Source: Mycolicibacterium komossense
GTDB taxonomy: Bacteria > Actinomycetota > Actinomycetes > Mycobacteriales > Mycobacteriaceae
NCBI RefSeq assembly: GCF_025822605.1
Contig: NZ_JACKTY010000049.1
Location: 1 to 64,000 of the forward strand
Length of the DNA: 64,000 nt
Direction: 5' to 3'
The notes under the pieces are model-generated. The model was not told where the DNA came from. It made no database searches and was given only the letters and a program-made list of their open reading frames with translations. How positions within the stretch are numbered: the first letter of the stretch is position 1; the number at the start of each line of letters is the position of its first letter. Below are positions 8,282-17,152 of this stretch, piece after piece. Position numbers and translations under genes: made by a program.

Positions 8282-9055
8282 GTGGACTGGGAATTCGACG
8301 CCGAGGTGTTCCAGTGGCGTGGCCCCGCACCGTACTTTTTCGTCGCCGCGCCCGCGCATGTCGATGACTTCCTGCACGCTCATCTCGGCGAGCTGACATA
8401 CGGCTGGGGTGGCATCCCTGCGCAAGTCCGCATCGGCGCCACCGAGGTCACGACATCACTGATGCCGAAGGACGGCGTGTACCTGATACCGCTGAAGGTG
8501 GCGCTGCGCCGTTCTGAAGGGATCGACGACGGCGATCACGTGCGGGTGCGGCTCCACGTCGGCCGTCGGAACGTCGGTGGTCAATCTGAAAGTGCGTCGA
8601 TGACCACATTTGTCATCGATGCACAGGTGGCCATCCACCTCGCCACTGGCGAAGCGACCATTTCGCCGCAGTACAGCCTGACGGCTCCCACGCTGCTGCG
8701 CTCGCAGACGCTCGCCCTGGTGTACGAATCTGTCCGCCGCGGCGAGATCGACGAAGGGGTCGGCCGGAAAATCCTCGACGATGTTCGCGGTCTACGGATC
8801 CGGTATCTCGGCGACAGATCGCTGGAGGACCATGCTTGGCGACTAGCCGTCAAACTGAACTGGCCCGACATCCACCGGGCCGAGTACATCGCACTGACCC
8901 AACTCCAGGCCGACGCACTGGTTACCTTGGATGACGAATTCGCTTTCACGGCAAGTGCATTCGTCAAGATCGCATCCCTGGCCGACATCCTGCGTCCCTG
9001 GGGCGGGGGACAGATGGCCCGACCCAATCCGGACGATCCGGGGCCACCGCCGTAG
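8282..9055 (+). CDS. DUF1905-PIN domain fusion protein (VapC-like nuclease)
   Basis: The 257-aa protein starts at a GTG. Residues 1-95 match the DUF1905 beta-barrel pattern (MDWEFDAEVFQWRGPAPYFF, GWGGIPAQVRIG, VYLIPLKVALRR). Residues 107-238 form a PIN domain: MTTFVIDAQVAIHL with Asp113, Glu149, Asp196/Glu201 in LNWPDIHRAEY and Asp217-Asp218 in VTLDDEF, the acidic cluster of VapC-type ribonucleases. The two parts are in one frame with no stop between them. A second in-frame ATG at 8600 could start the PIN part alone. PIN toxins normally pair with a separate antitoxin. None lies directly upstream, so the DUF1905 part may take that role, which is speculative. The tail after 240 is Pro/Gly-rich. 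Confidence 0.75.
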   Translation: MDWEFDAEVFQWRGPAPYFFVAAPAHVDDFLHAHLGELTYGWGGIPAQVRIGATEVTTSLMPKDGVYLIPLKVALRRSEGIDDGDHVRVRLHVGRRNVGGQSESASMTTFVIDAQVAIHLATGEATISPQYSLTAPTLLRSQTLALVYESVRRGEIDEGVGRKILDDVRGLRIRYLGDRSLEDHAWRLAVKLNWPDIHRAEYIALTQLQADALVTLDDEFAFTASAFVKIASLADILRPWGGGQMARPNPDDPGPPP

Positions 9056-9209
9056 GGTGCTGGGCCGTCGTCGAGGTGTGCGGAGTCGTGGCGGTCCGGG
9101 CCTCAAAGCGGTCACGTCAACTCCCGTTTCACGCCCGCACCGCCTGTGGGCCACGCGGCGGCGCGGCTCGCATTGCCTATCACCGGTAAGCGACCTACCC
9201 TACCGTTAT

Positions 9210-9223
9210 ACGGAATATTTCGT
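9210..9223. promoter_or_regulatory. Near-palindrome upstream of the NmrA-like gene
   Basis: ACGGAATATTTCGT is an inverted repeat (ACG-N8-CGT around AATATT) with one mismatched pair, 65 bases before the NmrA-like start. It is AT-rich compared with its surroundings and could be an operator. No adjacent regulator gene is present. Confidence 0.35.
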
Positions 9224-9287
9224 CCGCTACTGGGCGTCGCTGCACCCGCGCCGACGCAACTGCTGTACCTCGTGAGTGGAGAAGAAC

Positions 9288-10142
9288 GTGGCGCTATCTG
9301 GCGTGTTCGCCGTTGTCGGAGCAACCGGACAGCAAGGCGGCGCTACCGCGCGGGCCCTCCTGGACGCCGGGGCGACGGTACGGGCGCTGGTCCGCGACCC
9401 GGAGAGACCGGCCGCGCAGTCCCTCGCAGCCGCCGGAGCCCAGCTGGCCGTTGCCGATTTCGACGACCCGGCGAGCCTCCGGACGGCCTTCGACGGGGCT
9501 GCGCGGGTGTTCGCAATGACCACGATGACTTCGGGCCGAGGCACGACCGGTGAGATCAACGACGGCATCCTCATCGCAGATGCGGCCAAGTCCGCCGGTG
9601 TCGAGCATCTCGTGTACAGCTCGGTGGGTGGCGCGGAGCGACACACCGGAATCCCGCACTTCGAGAGCAAACGCCGCGTCGAGGAACACATCGAAAGTCT
9701 TGGATTGCCGGCCACATTCGTGCGGCCGACGTTCTTCTACGACAACCTGCGCAGCCAGTCGTCGGTGCCCGAGGACGGCGTCACCGTCGTGCGCCTGCCG
9801 ATGCCCGACGGCGTTCCACTGCAAATGGTGGCCGTCGACGACATCGGCGCAGTCGCGGCTGCCGTGCTCATCGCGCCGTCCCGGGTACCCACCGGGGCGG
9901 TAGAGATCGCCGGCGACGAGTTGACGGGCTCCCAAATCGCCGACGTCTTCGGACGCCAAGCGGGACTGCCCGCACGGTTTGAAGCGTTGCCGCCCACGGC
10001 CTCCGGCGACGACGACCTGCAGGCAATGTTCACGTGGTTCGCCACACCCCCGTCCTATCAAGCAGATCGTGCGCTGACCGCTGAACTCGACCCGCAATTG
10101 CAAACATTCGAACAATGGCTGGATGGGCACTGGGGGCCGTAA
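9288..10142 (+). CDS. NmrA-like NAD(P)-binding oxidoreductase/regulator
   Basis: The 284-aa protein is an atypical short-chain dehydrogenase of the NmrA type. It has the dinucleotide motif VVGATGQQGG near the N-terminus, LVRDPERPAA after the second strand, and no Tyr-xxx-Lys catalytic pair in the usual place. Members bind NAD(P) and act as redox sensors or reduce small quinone-like substrates. I chose the GTG at 9288 because GGAGAAG precedes it by a few bases. A GTG at 9276 would add four residues. The gene stands alone, with the palindrome at 9210 upstream and the convergent TetR gene downstream. Confidence 0.8.
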   Translation: MALSGVFAVVGATGQQGGATARALLDAGATVRALVRDPERPAAQSLAAAGAQLAVADFDDPASLRTAFDGAARVFAMTTMTSGRGTTGEINDGILIADAAKSAGVEHLVYSSVGGAERHTGIPHFESKRRVEEHIESLGLPATFVRPTFFYDNLRSQSSVPEDGVTVVRLPMPDGVPLQMVAVDDIGAVAAAVLIAPSRVPTGAVEIAGDELTGSQIADVFGRQAGLPARFEALPPTASGDDDLQAMFTWFATPPSYQADRALTAELDPQLQTFEQWLDGHWGP

Positions 10143-10308
10143 ACGGCCCGAGCGGATCCGAGACGCTCCTGAGTCGTCGGCGCAACCTTATTGCGGATAG
10201 CCATGTTTCGGGTGTTGCACCGGTACGCGCGATGTCAGTTCGGGGACTCTACGCGCTACCAGCTGACCTGCGACGAGTGGCGTCTAATTGCGCAAACTCG
10301 GGGGCATA

Positions 10309-11076
10309 TCAGGTGTTCACGGCGCGGTTATTGCACGGCGGCGGGGTGGTTGAACGAGACCGCACCTCACGCGAGTTCTCAGTGGTAGCACCGCGTAACG
10401 CCGCAAACCGGATGCGCAGACCTGCAACCAGCGCCTCGATTCCGACCTGAAACGCTATGTCTGCTGGAGCGCTATCGGTCAACGCTTCCTCGCGGGCCCG
10501 GTACGCGGAGGTGAAGGCCGGGACCTCTTCCTCTGCACCTATCGGGTCGAACATGTCGCCGGGTGCGACAGCGTCGAGAGCGGAGCCGAGGATGAACGAC
10601 TCGACGGCCACGATCGTCTGCAGCACCTCCGACTCAGGCCAGCCGGCATCGACCATGGCGGAGACCACGGTCTCGTACATCCGCATCGTGCGCTTGGCGC
10701 CCTTGACCGGCAGCGTGGCGAGCATCGCGATGGTCGGCGGATGCCTGGCAAAAGCGAACCGGTATGAGTGTGCCCAGTGCAACATCGCGTGGTCCCAAGG
10801 CTCGGTCGCGAACGCGCTGACGTCGATGCGGTCGCTGATGAGCTCGCGGATGCCCGCGATGACCTCGTCCTTGCCGTCGACGTGGTTGTAAAGGGCACTG
10901 GGTCGCACACGGAGCGCCTTGCCGAGCTCGGCCATCGTGAAGTCCTCGGTCCCTGCCTCATCGAGCAGCCGCAAGGCGGTCGTCGCGATGAGGTCGCGGG
11001 TCAGCACGGTGGTGGTCGGACGACCGACCCTGCGGGTCGGCCGTTGCGCCCCTGCTTCGCCCTTCGCCTTCGGCAT
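10309..11076 (-). CDS. TetR-family regulator with TetR_C-type ligand domain
   Basis: The 255-aa protein begins MPKAKGEAGAQRP and carries a basic tail followed by the helix-turn-helix (LIATTALRLLDEAGTEDFTM, then ALRVRPSALYNHVDGKDEVI) at about residues 30-80. The ligand domain follows, with WAHSYRFAFARHPP and SFILGSALD motifs, resembling the tetracycline-repressor-like C-terminal family. The frame continues upstream past the start, but the ATG at 11076 is where homology to TetR proteins begins. It is divergent from the amidohydrolase operon, and a palindrome at 11168-11178 between them is the probable operator. Confidence 0.85.
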   Translation of the reverse strand: MPKAKGEAGAQRPTRRVGRPTTTVLTRDLIATTALRLLDEAGTEDFTMAELGKALRVRPSALYNHVDGKDEVIAGIRELISDRIDVSAFATEPWDHAMLHWAHSYRFAFARHPPTIAMLATLPVKGAKRTMRMYETVVSAMVDAGWPESEVLQTIVAVESFILGSALDAVAPGDMFDPIGAEEEVPAFTSAYRAREEALTDSAPADIAFQVGIEALVAGLRIRFAALRGATTENSREVRSRSTTPPPCNNRAVNT

Positions 11077-11167
11077 GGATGTCACCCTAGCGCTCAGAGT
11101 GAGATCGAATTCATCGGCGGCTCTTCCCTTCCGGTGCCACAGTGCCCTAACATCTGACGACATTAAC

Positions 11168-11178
11168 GAACGCCGTTC
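11168..11178. promoter_or_regulatory. Palindromic TetR operator candidate
   Basis: GAACG-C-CGTTC is a perfect 11-bp inverted repeat, with two further complementary bases (AA/TT) one base out on each side. It lies in the 117-bp region between the divergent TetR and amidohydrolase genes, close to the latter's start, so binding would block both promoters or the amidohydrolase promoter. Confidence 0.5.
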
Positions 11179-11193
11179 ATTTTTAGTGTTGGA

Positions 11194-12816
11194 ATGTTGG
11201 AGGTTCAGTTGGGTGCCACCGTTTTCGTCAACGGCACGGTCCTGTCCAGCTATCGCGCAGACGCGCACGAGAGTCGTGCGGTGGCCGTCGATGATGGGCG
11301 GATCGTCGGCCTCGATGCGGACGCGCTCGCGCTGCGCGACGCGGCGGACGAGGTGGTTGACCTGGCTGGCGGCGTGCTGGCCCCGGCATTCGGTGATGGG
11401 CACGCTCATCCCATACTGGGCGGGCTCGAGAAGCTTGGCCCGCAGGTGCGCGGGTGCAGCACTGTGGCTGAGATCGTCACCTGCGTCAAGGACTGGGCGG
11501 ACGGGCATCCCGAGCAGGAGTGGATCTACGGCGGCAGCTACGACGCCGCACTCGTCCCCGAGGGCCTGTTCGACGCCCGCTGGCTCGATGACGCCGTGCT
11601 CGATCGCCCAGTCGTGCTGCGTGCCTGGGATTACCACACGGTGTGGGTCAACTCCGAGGCGCTACGCCGCGCCGGCATCAACGCCGATACGCCGGAGCCG
11701 CCGCTCGGGCGCATCCCTCGCCGCCCAGACGGGACGCCGCTGGGCATCCTTCAGGAGCCCGGCGCCGTTGACCTGCTCCGGCCGGTCGAACCCGGCCGGA
11801 CGACCGAGGAGCGCGTCGAGGCGATCCGTCTCGCCACAGCCGAATACTCAGCGCTCGGCGTGGCCTGGATCCAGGACGCCTGGGTAGAGCCGGCGGACGT
11901 GGACGCCTACCTAATTGCTGCCGAACGCGCCCTACTCTGTGCCCGCGTCAACCTCGCTCTGCGGGCTGACCCGCTGCGATGGCGAGATCAGGTACCCGAC
12001 TTCATTGACATACGCCGCCGCGTTGAGGAACTCGCCGACCCATTGCTCACCGCCGCCACAGTCAAGATCTTCGTCGACGGGATCGTCGAAAACCGCACAG
12101 CCGCGCTGCTCGCGGACTACAACGACGTCGTCGGCGACCGCGGCCTGCCCAACTGGGACGCCACTCAGCTGGCCGAGGCCGCCGTTGTCTTCGACCGCCT
12201 TGGCTTCCAGCTGCATCTGCACGCGATCGGTGACGCCGCCTGCCGCACCTCGCTGGACATCTTCGAACATGTGGAGCGGACCAACGGACCCCGCGACCGG
12301 CGTCCAGTCATAGCGCACGTGCAGCTGGCCGATCCCGCCGATCTTCCACGCTTTGCGGCGCTCGGCGTCACTGCGAACTTCGAGCCGCTGTGGGCGCAGC
12401 TCGACCCGGTCATGGTCGGCCTCACCCTTCCTCGCCTCGGGCCCGAGCGCGAGCAGCTGCAATACCCCATACGTACGCTGCTGGAGACCGCCCACATCTC
12501 CTTCGGCAGTGACTGGCCGGTCAGCGACAACGATTGGCGTCCAGGGATCGCTACCGCGGTCACCCGTCAGACCGCAGATCGAGTGCCGGCTGCGGGATGG
12601 ACTCCCGCACAACGCATCCCGATCACCGAAGCGCTGGAAGCTTACTCCTTCGGCGTTACCCGCCAGGCCTTCGCCGACGCGACCCGCGGCACGTTGCGAC
12701 CCGGAACCGCGCCCGACCTGGTGTGGCTCGACCACGACCCGCGCCGCCGGGATCCCCACGATATCCGCTCAATCCGGGTGCTCGGCACCTGGGTCGCGGG
12801 CACCCGCCGCGCGTAG
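11194..12816 (+). CDS. YtcJ-like metal-dependent amidohydrolase
   Basis: This 540-aa protein belongs to the YtcJ branch of the amidohydrolase superfamily. The metal-binding HxH lies in GDGHAHPI (about residue 70). A candidate Lys ligand is in TVKIFVDGI, His in LHLHAIGD and IAHVQL, and the catalytic Asp in SFGSDWPVSDND. The family hydrolyses amide or formamide bonds in varied small molecules. GGAGG at 11199-11203 suggests that a TTG at 11209 may be the real start, five codons in. The APC permease follows after 49 bp and the M24 peptidase overlaps the permease, so the operon probably imports and hydrolyses an amino acid derivative or dipeptide analogue. The substrate is unknown. Confidence 0.8.
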   Translation: MLEVQLGATVFVNGTVLSSYRADAHESRAVAVDDGRIVGLDADALALRDAADEVVDLAGGVLAPAFGDGHAHPILGGLEKLGPQVRGCSTVAEIVTCVKDWADGHPEQEWIYGGSYDAALVPEGLFDARWLDDAVLDRPVVLRAWDYHTVWVNSEALRRAGINADTPEPPLGRIPRRPDGTPLGILQEPGAVDLLRPVEPGRTTEERVEAIRLATAEYSALGVAWIQDAWVEPADVDAYLIAAERALLCARVNLALRADPLRWRDQVPDFIDIRRRVEELADPLLTAATVKIFVDGIVENRTAALLADYNDVVGDRGLPNWDATQLAEAAVVFDRLGFQLHLHAIGDAACRTSLDIFEHVERTNGPRDRRPVIAHVQLADPADLPRFAALGVTANFEPLWAQLDPVMVGLTLPRLGPEREQLQYPIRTLLETAHISFGSDWPVSDNDWRPGIATAVTRQTADRVPAAGWTPAQRIPITEALEAYSFGVTRQAFADATRGTLRPGTAPDLVWLDHDPRRRDPHDIRSIRVLGTWVAGTRRA

Positions 12817-12865
12817 GAGCGCCCTGCACCAAACCCGCCCCGTCCCCAACCCCTGGAGCCTTCCC

Positions 12866-14350
12866 ATGAATTCACCTGCACCGCGGTTGCGCCGCGAATT
12901 CAGCTTGTTCTCCACCTTCTCTCTGGCGTTCGCCTATATGTCGCCAATCGTCGCGGTTTACGGCGTGTTCGCTCTCGCGATGGTGCTGGTAGGACCCAGT
13001 TTCTTGTTGGCGCTTCCCGTCGCCCTACTGGGTCAATACCTCGTCTCCCTCGCCCTCGGCGAGGTCGCGTCGAAATACCCGTACGAGGGCAGCCTGTATC
13101 AGTGGGCAGGCCGGTTGCTCGGCCCGACATACGGATGGATGACCGGCTGGGTCTACATGTGGACCGTGTTGATCGCCATGGCCACCGTCGCCGTGGGAGG
13201 TGCTGGCTACTGGGGATCGGCGTTCGGCATCGACATGTCGAGCCCGGCCAGCCGCATCACCGGCGCGCTCATCATCGTCACGCTTTGCACTGTCGCAAAC
13301 ATGCTCGGCCGCAAGCCACTGCGGATCATGATCGTCGTGAGCATCGTCGCCGAGGTGATCGGATCGATCGGACTCGCTCTGGTTCTGTTGATCTTCTTCC
13401 ACGTCAACCCTATCTCGGTGATCTTCACCTCAGGTTGGGGGACAGGTGGATTCGCGCTCGCGCTCGCTCTCGCCGGCTGGTCCTTCCTCGGCTTCGAAAG
13501 CGCCGGGGCCGTGGCCGAAGAAGTGCAGGACCCGCGACGAAACGTTCCCAAGGCGCTGCGTTACTCGCTCCTCGGCATTGGCGCGATCGTGCTCCTCTCC
13601 AGCCTCGCGTTGGTCAGCGCTATCCCCGATTTGGGCGCCGTAAGCTCCGGTGCTGTCGCCGACCCGATCGACGAGACTTTCCGCGCTCACCTTGGACCGG
13701 TGGTCACCGCGTTTGCGAATGCGATCTTCGCGCTCGGTTTCACCGCGTGCTGCCTGGGTCTTCAGACGGGCATCTCCCGTGTCCTCTACGCATTCGCGCG
13801 CGACCGAGCGTTGCCAGCTTCGCGATGGCTCGGCACCCTGTCCACGCGACAGGGCGTACCCGTGAACGCAATCCTGGTCACCATCGTGCCTGTGGCGATC
13901 CTCTTCTTTGTCAGCGGTTCGAACGTCTACAACGTCCTCGTGAGTTACACCATCGGCGGCTGGTACCTGACCTTCCTTATGGTTTTGGTGGCCGCGTTCA
14001 TCGTTCGGGTGAAACGGCGGTGGCGGCCATCGCTGTTCTCGCTGCGTTCATGGTCGACGCCAATCCTGGTCCTCGCGCTGGCATGGGTCGCGTTTGAGAC
14101 GGTGAACATCGCGTGGCCCCGCGAGGCGGTCTCGGGCCCCGACGTGGTGCTGCAGTGGGCGGTCGTCATCGTGCTCGCCGCGATCCTGGTCCTCGGGGGC
14201 ATAGTGCTCTCAATCGTGCGACGACGCATGGAATTCGGCTTGCACGACGCCGATATCGCCGACGAGGACGACGCCGGCCCGCGCTCGTCACAGTCGGGCT
14301 CCACCGAGACAAACTCAGGCTCTACCAACACGGAAAGTGCAAAACAGTGA
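12866..14350 (+). CDS. APC-superfamily amino acid permease
   Basis: The 494-aa protein starts at ATG 12866 with GGAG eight bases upstream. It has 12 predicted membrane helices. The first carries FSTFSLAFAYMSPIVAVYG, matching the unwound substrate-binding helix 1 of APC transporters, and helix 6 has GWSFLGFESAGAVAEEVQDPRRNVPKA in two parts, the family's consensus before loop 6-7. The C-terminus is acidic and Ser/Thr-rich. It lies between the amidohydrolase and the M24 peptidase and overlaps the latter by four bases (GTGA), so it is likely the importer for their substrate. This is the amine/amino acid-polyamine type by sequence. Specificity cannot be read. Confidence 0.85.
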   Translation: MNSPAPRLRREFSLFSTFSLAFAYMSPIVAVYGVFALAMVLVGPSFLLALPVALLGQYLVSLALGEVASKYPYEGSLYQWAGRLLGPTYGWMTGWVYMWTVLIAMATVAVGGAGYWGSAFGIDMSSPASRITGALIIVTLCTVANMLGRKPLRIMIVVSIVAEVIGSIGLALVLLIFFHVNPISVIFTSGWGTGGFALALALAGWSFLGFESAGAVAEEVQDPRRNVPKALRYSLLGIGAIVLLSSLALVSAIPDLGAVSSGAVADPIDETFRAHLGPVVTAFANAIFALGFTACCLGLQTGISRVLYAFARDRALPASRWLGTLSTRQGVPVNAILVTIVPVAILFFVSGSNVYNVLVSYTIGGWYLTFLMVLVAAFIVRVKRRWRPSLFSLRSWSTPILVLALAWVAFETVNIAWPREAVSGPDVVLQWAVVIVLAAILVLGGIVLSIVRRRMEFGLHDADIADEDDAGPRSSQSGSTETNSGSTNTESAKQ

Positions 14351-15504
14351 CAGTTTTCGAATGGCCGAACATCGACGAAGCGGGGCTGAGCCGCCAACGG
14401 TGGCAGCGGGTGCAGACCATGATGGGAGAGCTGATGCTGGACCACCTGGTGCTGGCCGGCCCGGACACTATCCGCTACGCGACCGGCGCGCGCACCTATA
14501 TCGCCCCTGAAAGCAGCGGATGGTTCGCGCTCGTCATCGACCGTGAGGGTCAGTCAGATCTCTTCGTGCCGTACACAGATGAAGAAGTGCCGCAACCTTT
14601 TCCAGGCCTGTCAGTCCGGACGCTGCAAGCGGCGCCGGCGTGGGCGCCGGCTGGTCTACACCCTCAAGCGTGGGCTCGCCGCATCAGTCGGCTACTTACC
14701 CTGGGAGGTGCGCGCAGAGTCGGTCTCGAAGGTCTCAGTGGCAACGTCGTTACAGCGCTCGCTGAACTCGCTCCCAATATTGGTTGGCAGCCGGTGGAGC
14801 GTGAGCTGTACACGATTCGCCGGGAGAAGCTTCCAGCCGAGATCCGGCTACTCGAGGCGGTGAACGAAGTCAACTCGCGCGCTGTGGAAGCGGCCCTGCA
14901 GGCCGGCCAACAAGGAGTACGAGACTACGACTTCCTCGCCGCGGCAGCCGCGTCCCAGCTTCAGGCCGGTGTCGAGGGGTACTCGCATGGCGTGTGCAAC
15001 GTTCGAAAACTCAGCGGCGACTGGTATCCCGACGGGACGCTGCTACGGCCAGGCGACGCGTTCATGTTCGATATCGGCTGCTACGGCGTTGGCGGCTACG
15101 CTTCCGACCTGGCGCGTGTTGGGTTCGTCGGAGAACCTTCCAAAGATGTTCAAAAGGCGTACCGGTGTCTTCTCAATGCGCTCGAACTCGGCGAACAACT
15201 AGCGCGCCCAGGCGTGCGAGCATCCAGGCTTCACGTTGAGATCAACAACAACCTGACAAGATACGGATACCCTCCGACGCCGTACTCCATGGGCCATGGG
15301 ATTGGTCTGCGACTGGCCGAACCGCCTACCATCTATTTGCCCGACTTCCTCGACGAGGACGCGACCCTCCGCATCGGAGATGTCATCGCACTCGAACCAG
15401 AGACAACAGTGCAGATTGGTGACCGCAGGGTTGTCCTCAAAATCGAGGACAACTACGTCGTAGAGAAGGATGGATTGCGCAGGCTTTCAAACGCGCCGCG
15501 CTAG
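14347..15504 (+). CDS. M24-family metallopeptidase (Xaa-Pro dipeptidase/creatinase-like)
   Basis: The 385-aa protein starts at the GTG that overlaps the permease stop. Its pita-bread metallopeptidase domain (about residues 150-380) shows the five expected metal ligands: Asp in FMFDIG, Asp in GYASDLA, His in SMGHGIG, Glu in ALEPET and Glu in LKIEDNYVV. The N-terminal half is the creatinase-type domain (LDHLVLAGPDTIRYATG). Relatives cleave Xaa-Pro dipeptides or C-N bonds in creatine-like compounds. Its coupling with an amidohydrolase and permease suggests the second hydrolytic step on an imported compound. Confidence 0.85.
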   Translation: MTVFEWPNIDEAGLSRQRWQRVQTMMGELMLDHLVLAGPDTIRYATGARTYIAPESSGWFALVIDREGQSDLFVPYTDEEVPQPFPGLSVRTLQAAPAWAPAGLHPQAWARRISRLLTLGGARRVGLEGLSGNVVTALAELAPNIGWQPVERELYTIRREKLPAEIRLLEAVNEVNSRAVEAALQAGQQGVRDYDFLAAAAASQLQAGVEGYSHGVCNVRKLSGDWYPDGTLLRPGDAFMFDIGCYGVGGYASDLARVGFVGEPSKDVQKAYRCLLNALELGEQLARPGVRASRLHVEINNNLTRYGYPPTPYSMGHGIGLRLAEPPTIYLPDFLDEDATLRIGDVIALEPETTVQIGDRRVVLKIEDNYVVEKDGLRRLSNAPR

Positions 15505-15553
15505 TCGTCCGGGAGTGGATGCCTTGTTTGTCGAGTAGGCGACGGAATCAACG

Positions 15554-15585
15554 GGTAGCGGTCGGCCAGATGGTCGGCCGTTACC
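15554..15585 (+). terminator. Strong hairpin after the M24 peptidase gene
   Basis: Positions 15554-15567 can pair with 15572-15585 over all 14 positions when G-U pairs are allowed, around an AGAT loop. It lies 50 bases after the peptidase stop. There is no T-tract, but terminators lacking one are proposed in mycobacteria. It could also be part of the adjoining IS remnant. Confidence 0.4.
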
Positions 15586-15621
15586 GTTGGTCGTCACCTG
15601 ACGGGTTCGTGACCGTCGGAT

Positions 15622-16152
15622 ATGGCGGTCCTGCGACAAGTTGCGATGGCCCTTTTGGCCAGGGTGGATCAGAATTCCGGCCTGGTGATGCGCCGTGAGA
15701 AGCCCCGCCGGTATGCACACGCCGAGCCCGGCGATTTGGTGCATATCGACATCGAGAAGCTCGGGCGCATCCCCGACGGTGGTGGGCACCGCAAGGTTGG
15801 CCGTCAGGCCGGTCGGCGCAATGGGGTGCTCGTATCTGCATCACGCGGTCGATGATCACTCCCCGTTGGCGTACTCAGAGATTCTCGGCGACGAAACCAA
15901 AGAGAGCGCCGCGGCCTTCTGGTTGCGGGCGAATGCCTTCTTCACCTCACACTCGGTCACTGTCTCACGAGTGCTCACCGACAACGGATCATGTTACCGC
16001 TCACAGTTATTCGCTGAACTCTCGGCTCCGTCACGCACAAGCGGACCCGGCCATGCCGGCCACAGGCCATCGGGAAAGTCGAGCGATTTAACCGCACACT
16101 TGCCGCCGGGTGGGGGTATGGACGCAACACGGTCAATCGTCCTTGGTAGTTC
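15622..16152 (+). pseudogene. Decayed IS481-family transposase
   Basis: Catalytic-core segments are recognisable in three frames: AEPGDLVHIDIEKLGRIPDG and HRKVGRQAGRRNG; then YLHHAVDDHSPLAYSEIL, ESAAAFWLRANAFFTSH and RVLTDNGSCYRSQLF; then GKVERFNRTLAAGWGYGRN. At least two frameshifts separate them, and the N-terminal helix-turn-helix part is missing. It is a different IS481 subtype from the copy at 6727 and is clearly dead. Confidence 0.75.
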
Positions 16153-16462
16153 TCGTCAGGGCCAGGATGGAACTCGTCGCCCTGAGTGGTGTGAACGTCC
16201 GTATCACCGGGGTCTCACCTGCTGTCTCCGGTACGAGAGTAGTTCGCTACCTGAACGAACTTGTAGGAAGTCGCTGATCTTGTCGGCATGCCGCTGCTCC
16301 GACCTGGGGATTGTCATTAACGTGGCGGTGGCCGATTTTCGCTAACGTGTCCGAATCCTCAGAAGTGCTGCCGGCGTGGAACGGCGGTGATCCGCGACGG
16401 GCATGTCACCGATGTGGAAACGCCGATCAGGGGTCACTGCCACGAGGTACTGCCCTTTGATC
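16153..16462. other. Intergenic stretch between IS remnant and TetR operator
   Basis: A short open frame around 16165-16271 (ending VVRYLNELVGSR) looks protein-like but has no start signal or recognised relative. Nothing else is supported. Confidence 0.35.
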
Positions 16463-16493
16463 AGGTGATCTGAAATTAGATCACCTCTACTAT
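16463..16493. promoter_or_regulatory. Palindromic operator and -10 box of the TetR-GT-AtpE cassette
   Basis: AGGTGATCT (16463-16471) and AGATCACCT (16478-16486) are perfect inverted 9-mers separated by GAAATT. A TACTAT -10-like hexamer follows at 16488-16493, and the TetR start is at 16523. A repressor bound here would cover the -35/-10 region. The site sits directly before a TetR gene that heads the operon, so autoregulation is the simplest reading. Confidence 0.65.
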
Positions 16494-16522
16494 TCCTGGT
16501 TCTGCCGATCTATGGTCGGCTC

Positions 16523-17152
16523 ATGGGATCCAAGGACGAGCGGCCGGAGTCGTTCACCCGGACTGCGCGTAAGGCGCAGATCGTGGCTTGTGCGATCGAA
16601 GTGATTGCCGAGGTGGGCTACTCGCAGGCGTCGATCCGCAAGATTGCGGATCGTGTGGGTATCGCGATGAGTGCGGTGCTGTACCACTTCGGTAGCAAGG
16701 ACAATCTCGTCGACGCGATCGTCGAGCACATGTACCGAACTATGCTTGCGCTGGTGGTCCCGGCGTTGGATGCCGAGAGCACCGCAACAGGCAAGCTCAA
16801 CGCCTACATTCGCTCCTGCATGGGGTATTTCGGCACGCACCGAGCTGCGCTTCTGGCGCTGACCTCGACGGCGACGAACTTTCAGCCTGGCGACGGACGG
16901 CGCTTCGATGAGCTCGGACTTAGCCCGGAGGTCGCCGAGCAGCTGGCCGTGCTCGATCCCATGGCCATCTTGGCTGCCGGCCAGCGCAACGGCGAGTTCG
17001 GCGATTTTCCCCTTGAGTCGACGGCGATGGCGCTACGCGGAGCCGTCAACTCCGTGGTGGAGAAGATTCTGCGCGAACCTGGTTATGACGCAAGAGATTA
17101 CGGCGAAGACCTGGTCGAGATCTTCGGGTGCGTCGTGAGCAGCGGGCAATGA
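16523..17152 (+). CDS. TetR-family regulator heading the glycosyltransferase/AtpE cassette
   Basis: The 209-aa protein has a basic start (MGSKDERPESFTRTARKAQI) and a clear helix-turn-helix at about residues 15-65 (VIAEVGYSQASIRKIADRVG then SAVLYHFGSKDNLVDAIVEH). Its ligand-binding half is divergent. It overlaps the glycosyltransferase start by four bases (ATGA), so regulator and effector are co-translated. The palindrome at 16463-16486 is the probable operator. This arrangement is typical of a repressor that responds to the compound handled by its operon. Confidence 0.88.
   Translation: MGSKDERPESFTRTARKAQIVACAIEVIAEVGYSQASIRKIADRVGIAMSAVLYHFGSKDNLVDAIVEHMYRTMLALVVPALDAESTATGKLNAYIRSCMGYFGTHRAALLALTSTATNFQPGDGRRFDELGLSPEVAEQLAVLDPMAILAAGQRNGEFGDFPLESTAMALRGAVNSVVEKILREPGYDARDYGEDLVEIFGCVVSSGQ

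Noticed and set aside
16165..16271. Protein-like frame ending VVRYLNELVGSR
   Set aside because: It has no start signal, is too short, and no family could be recognised. It may be chance in IS-flanking DNA.
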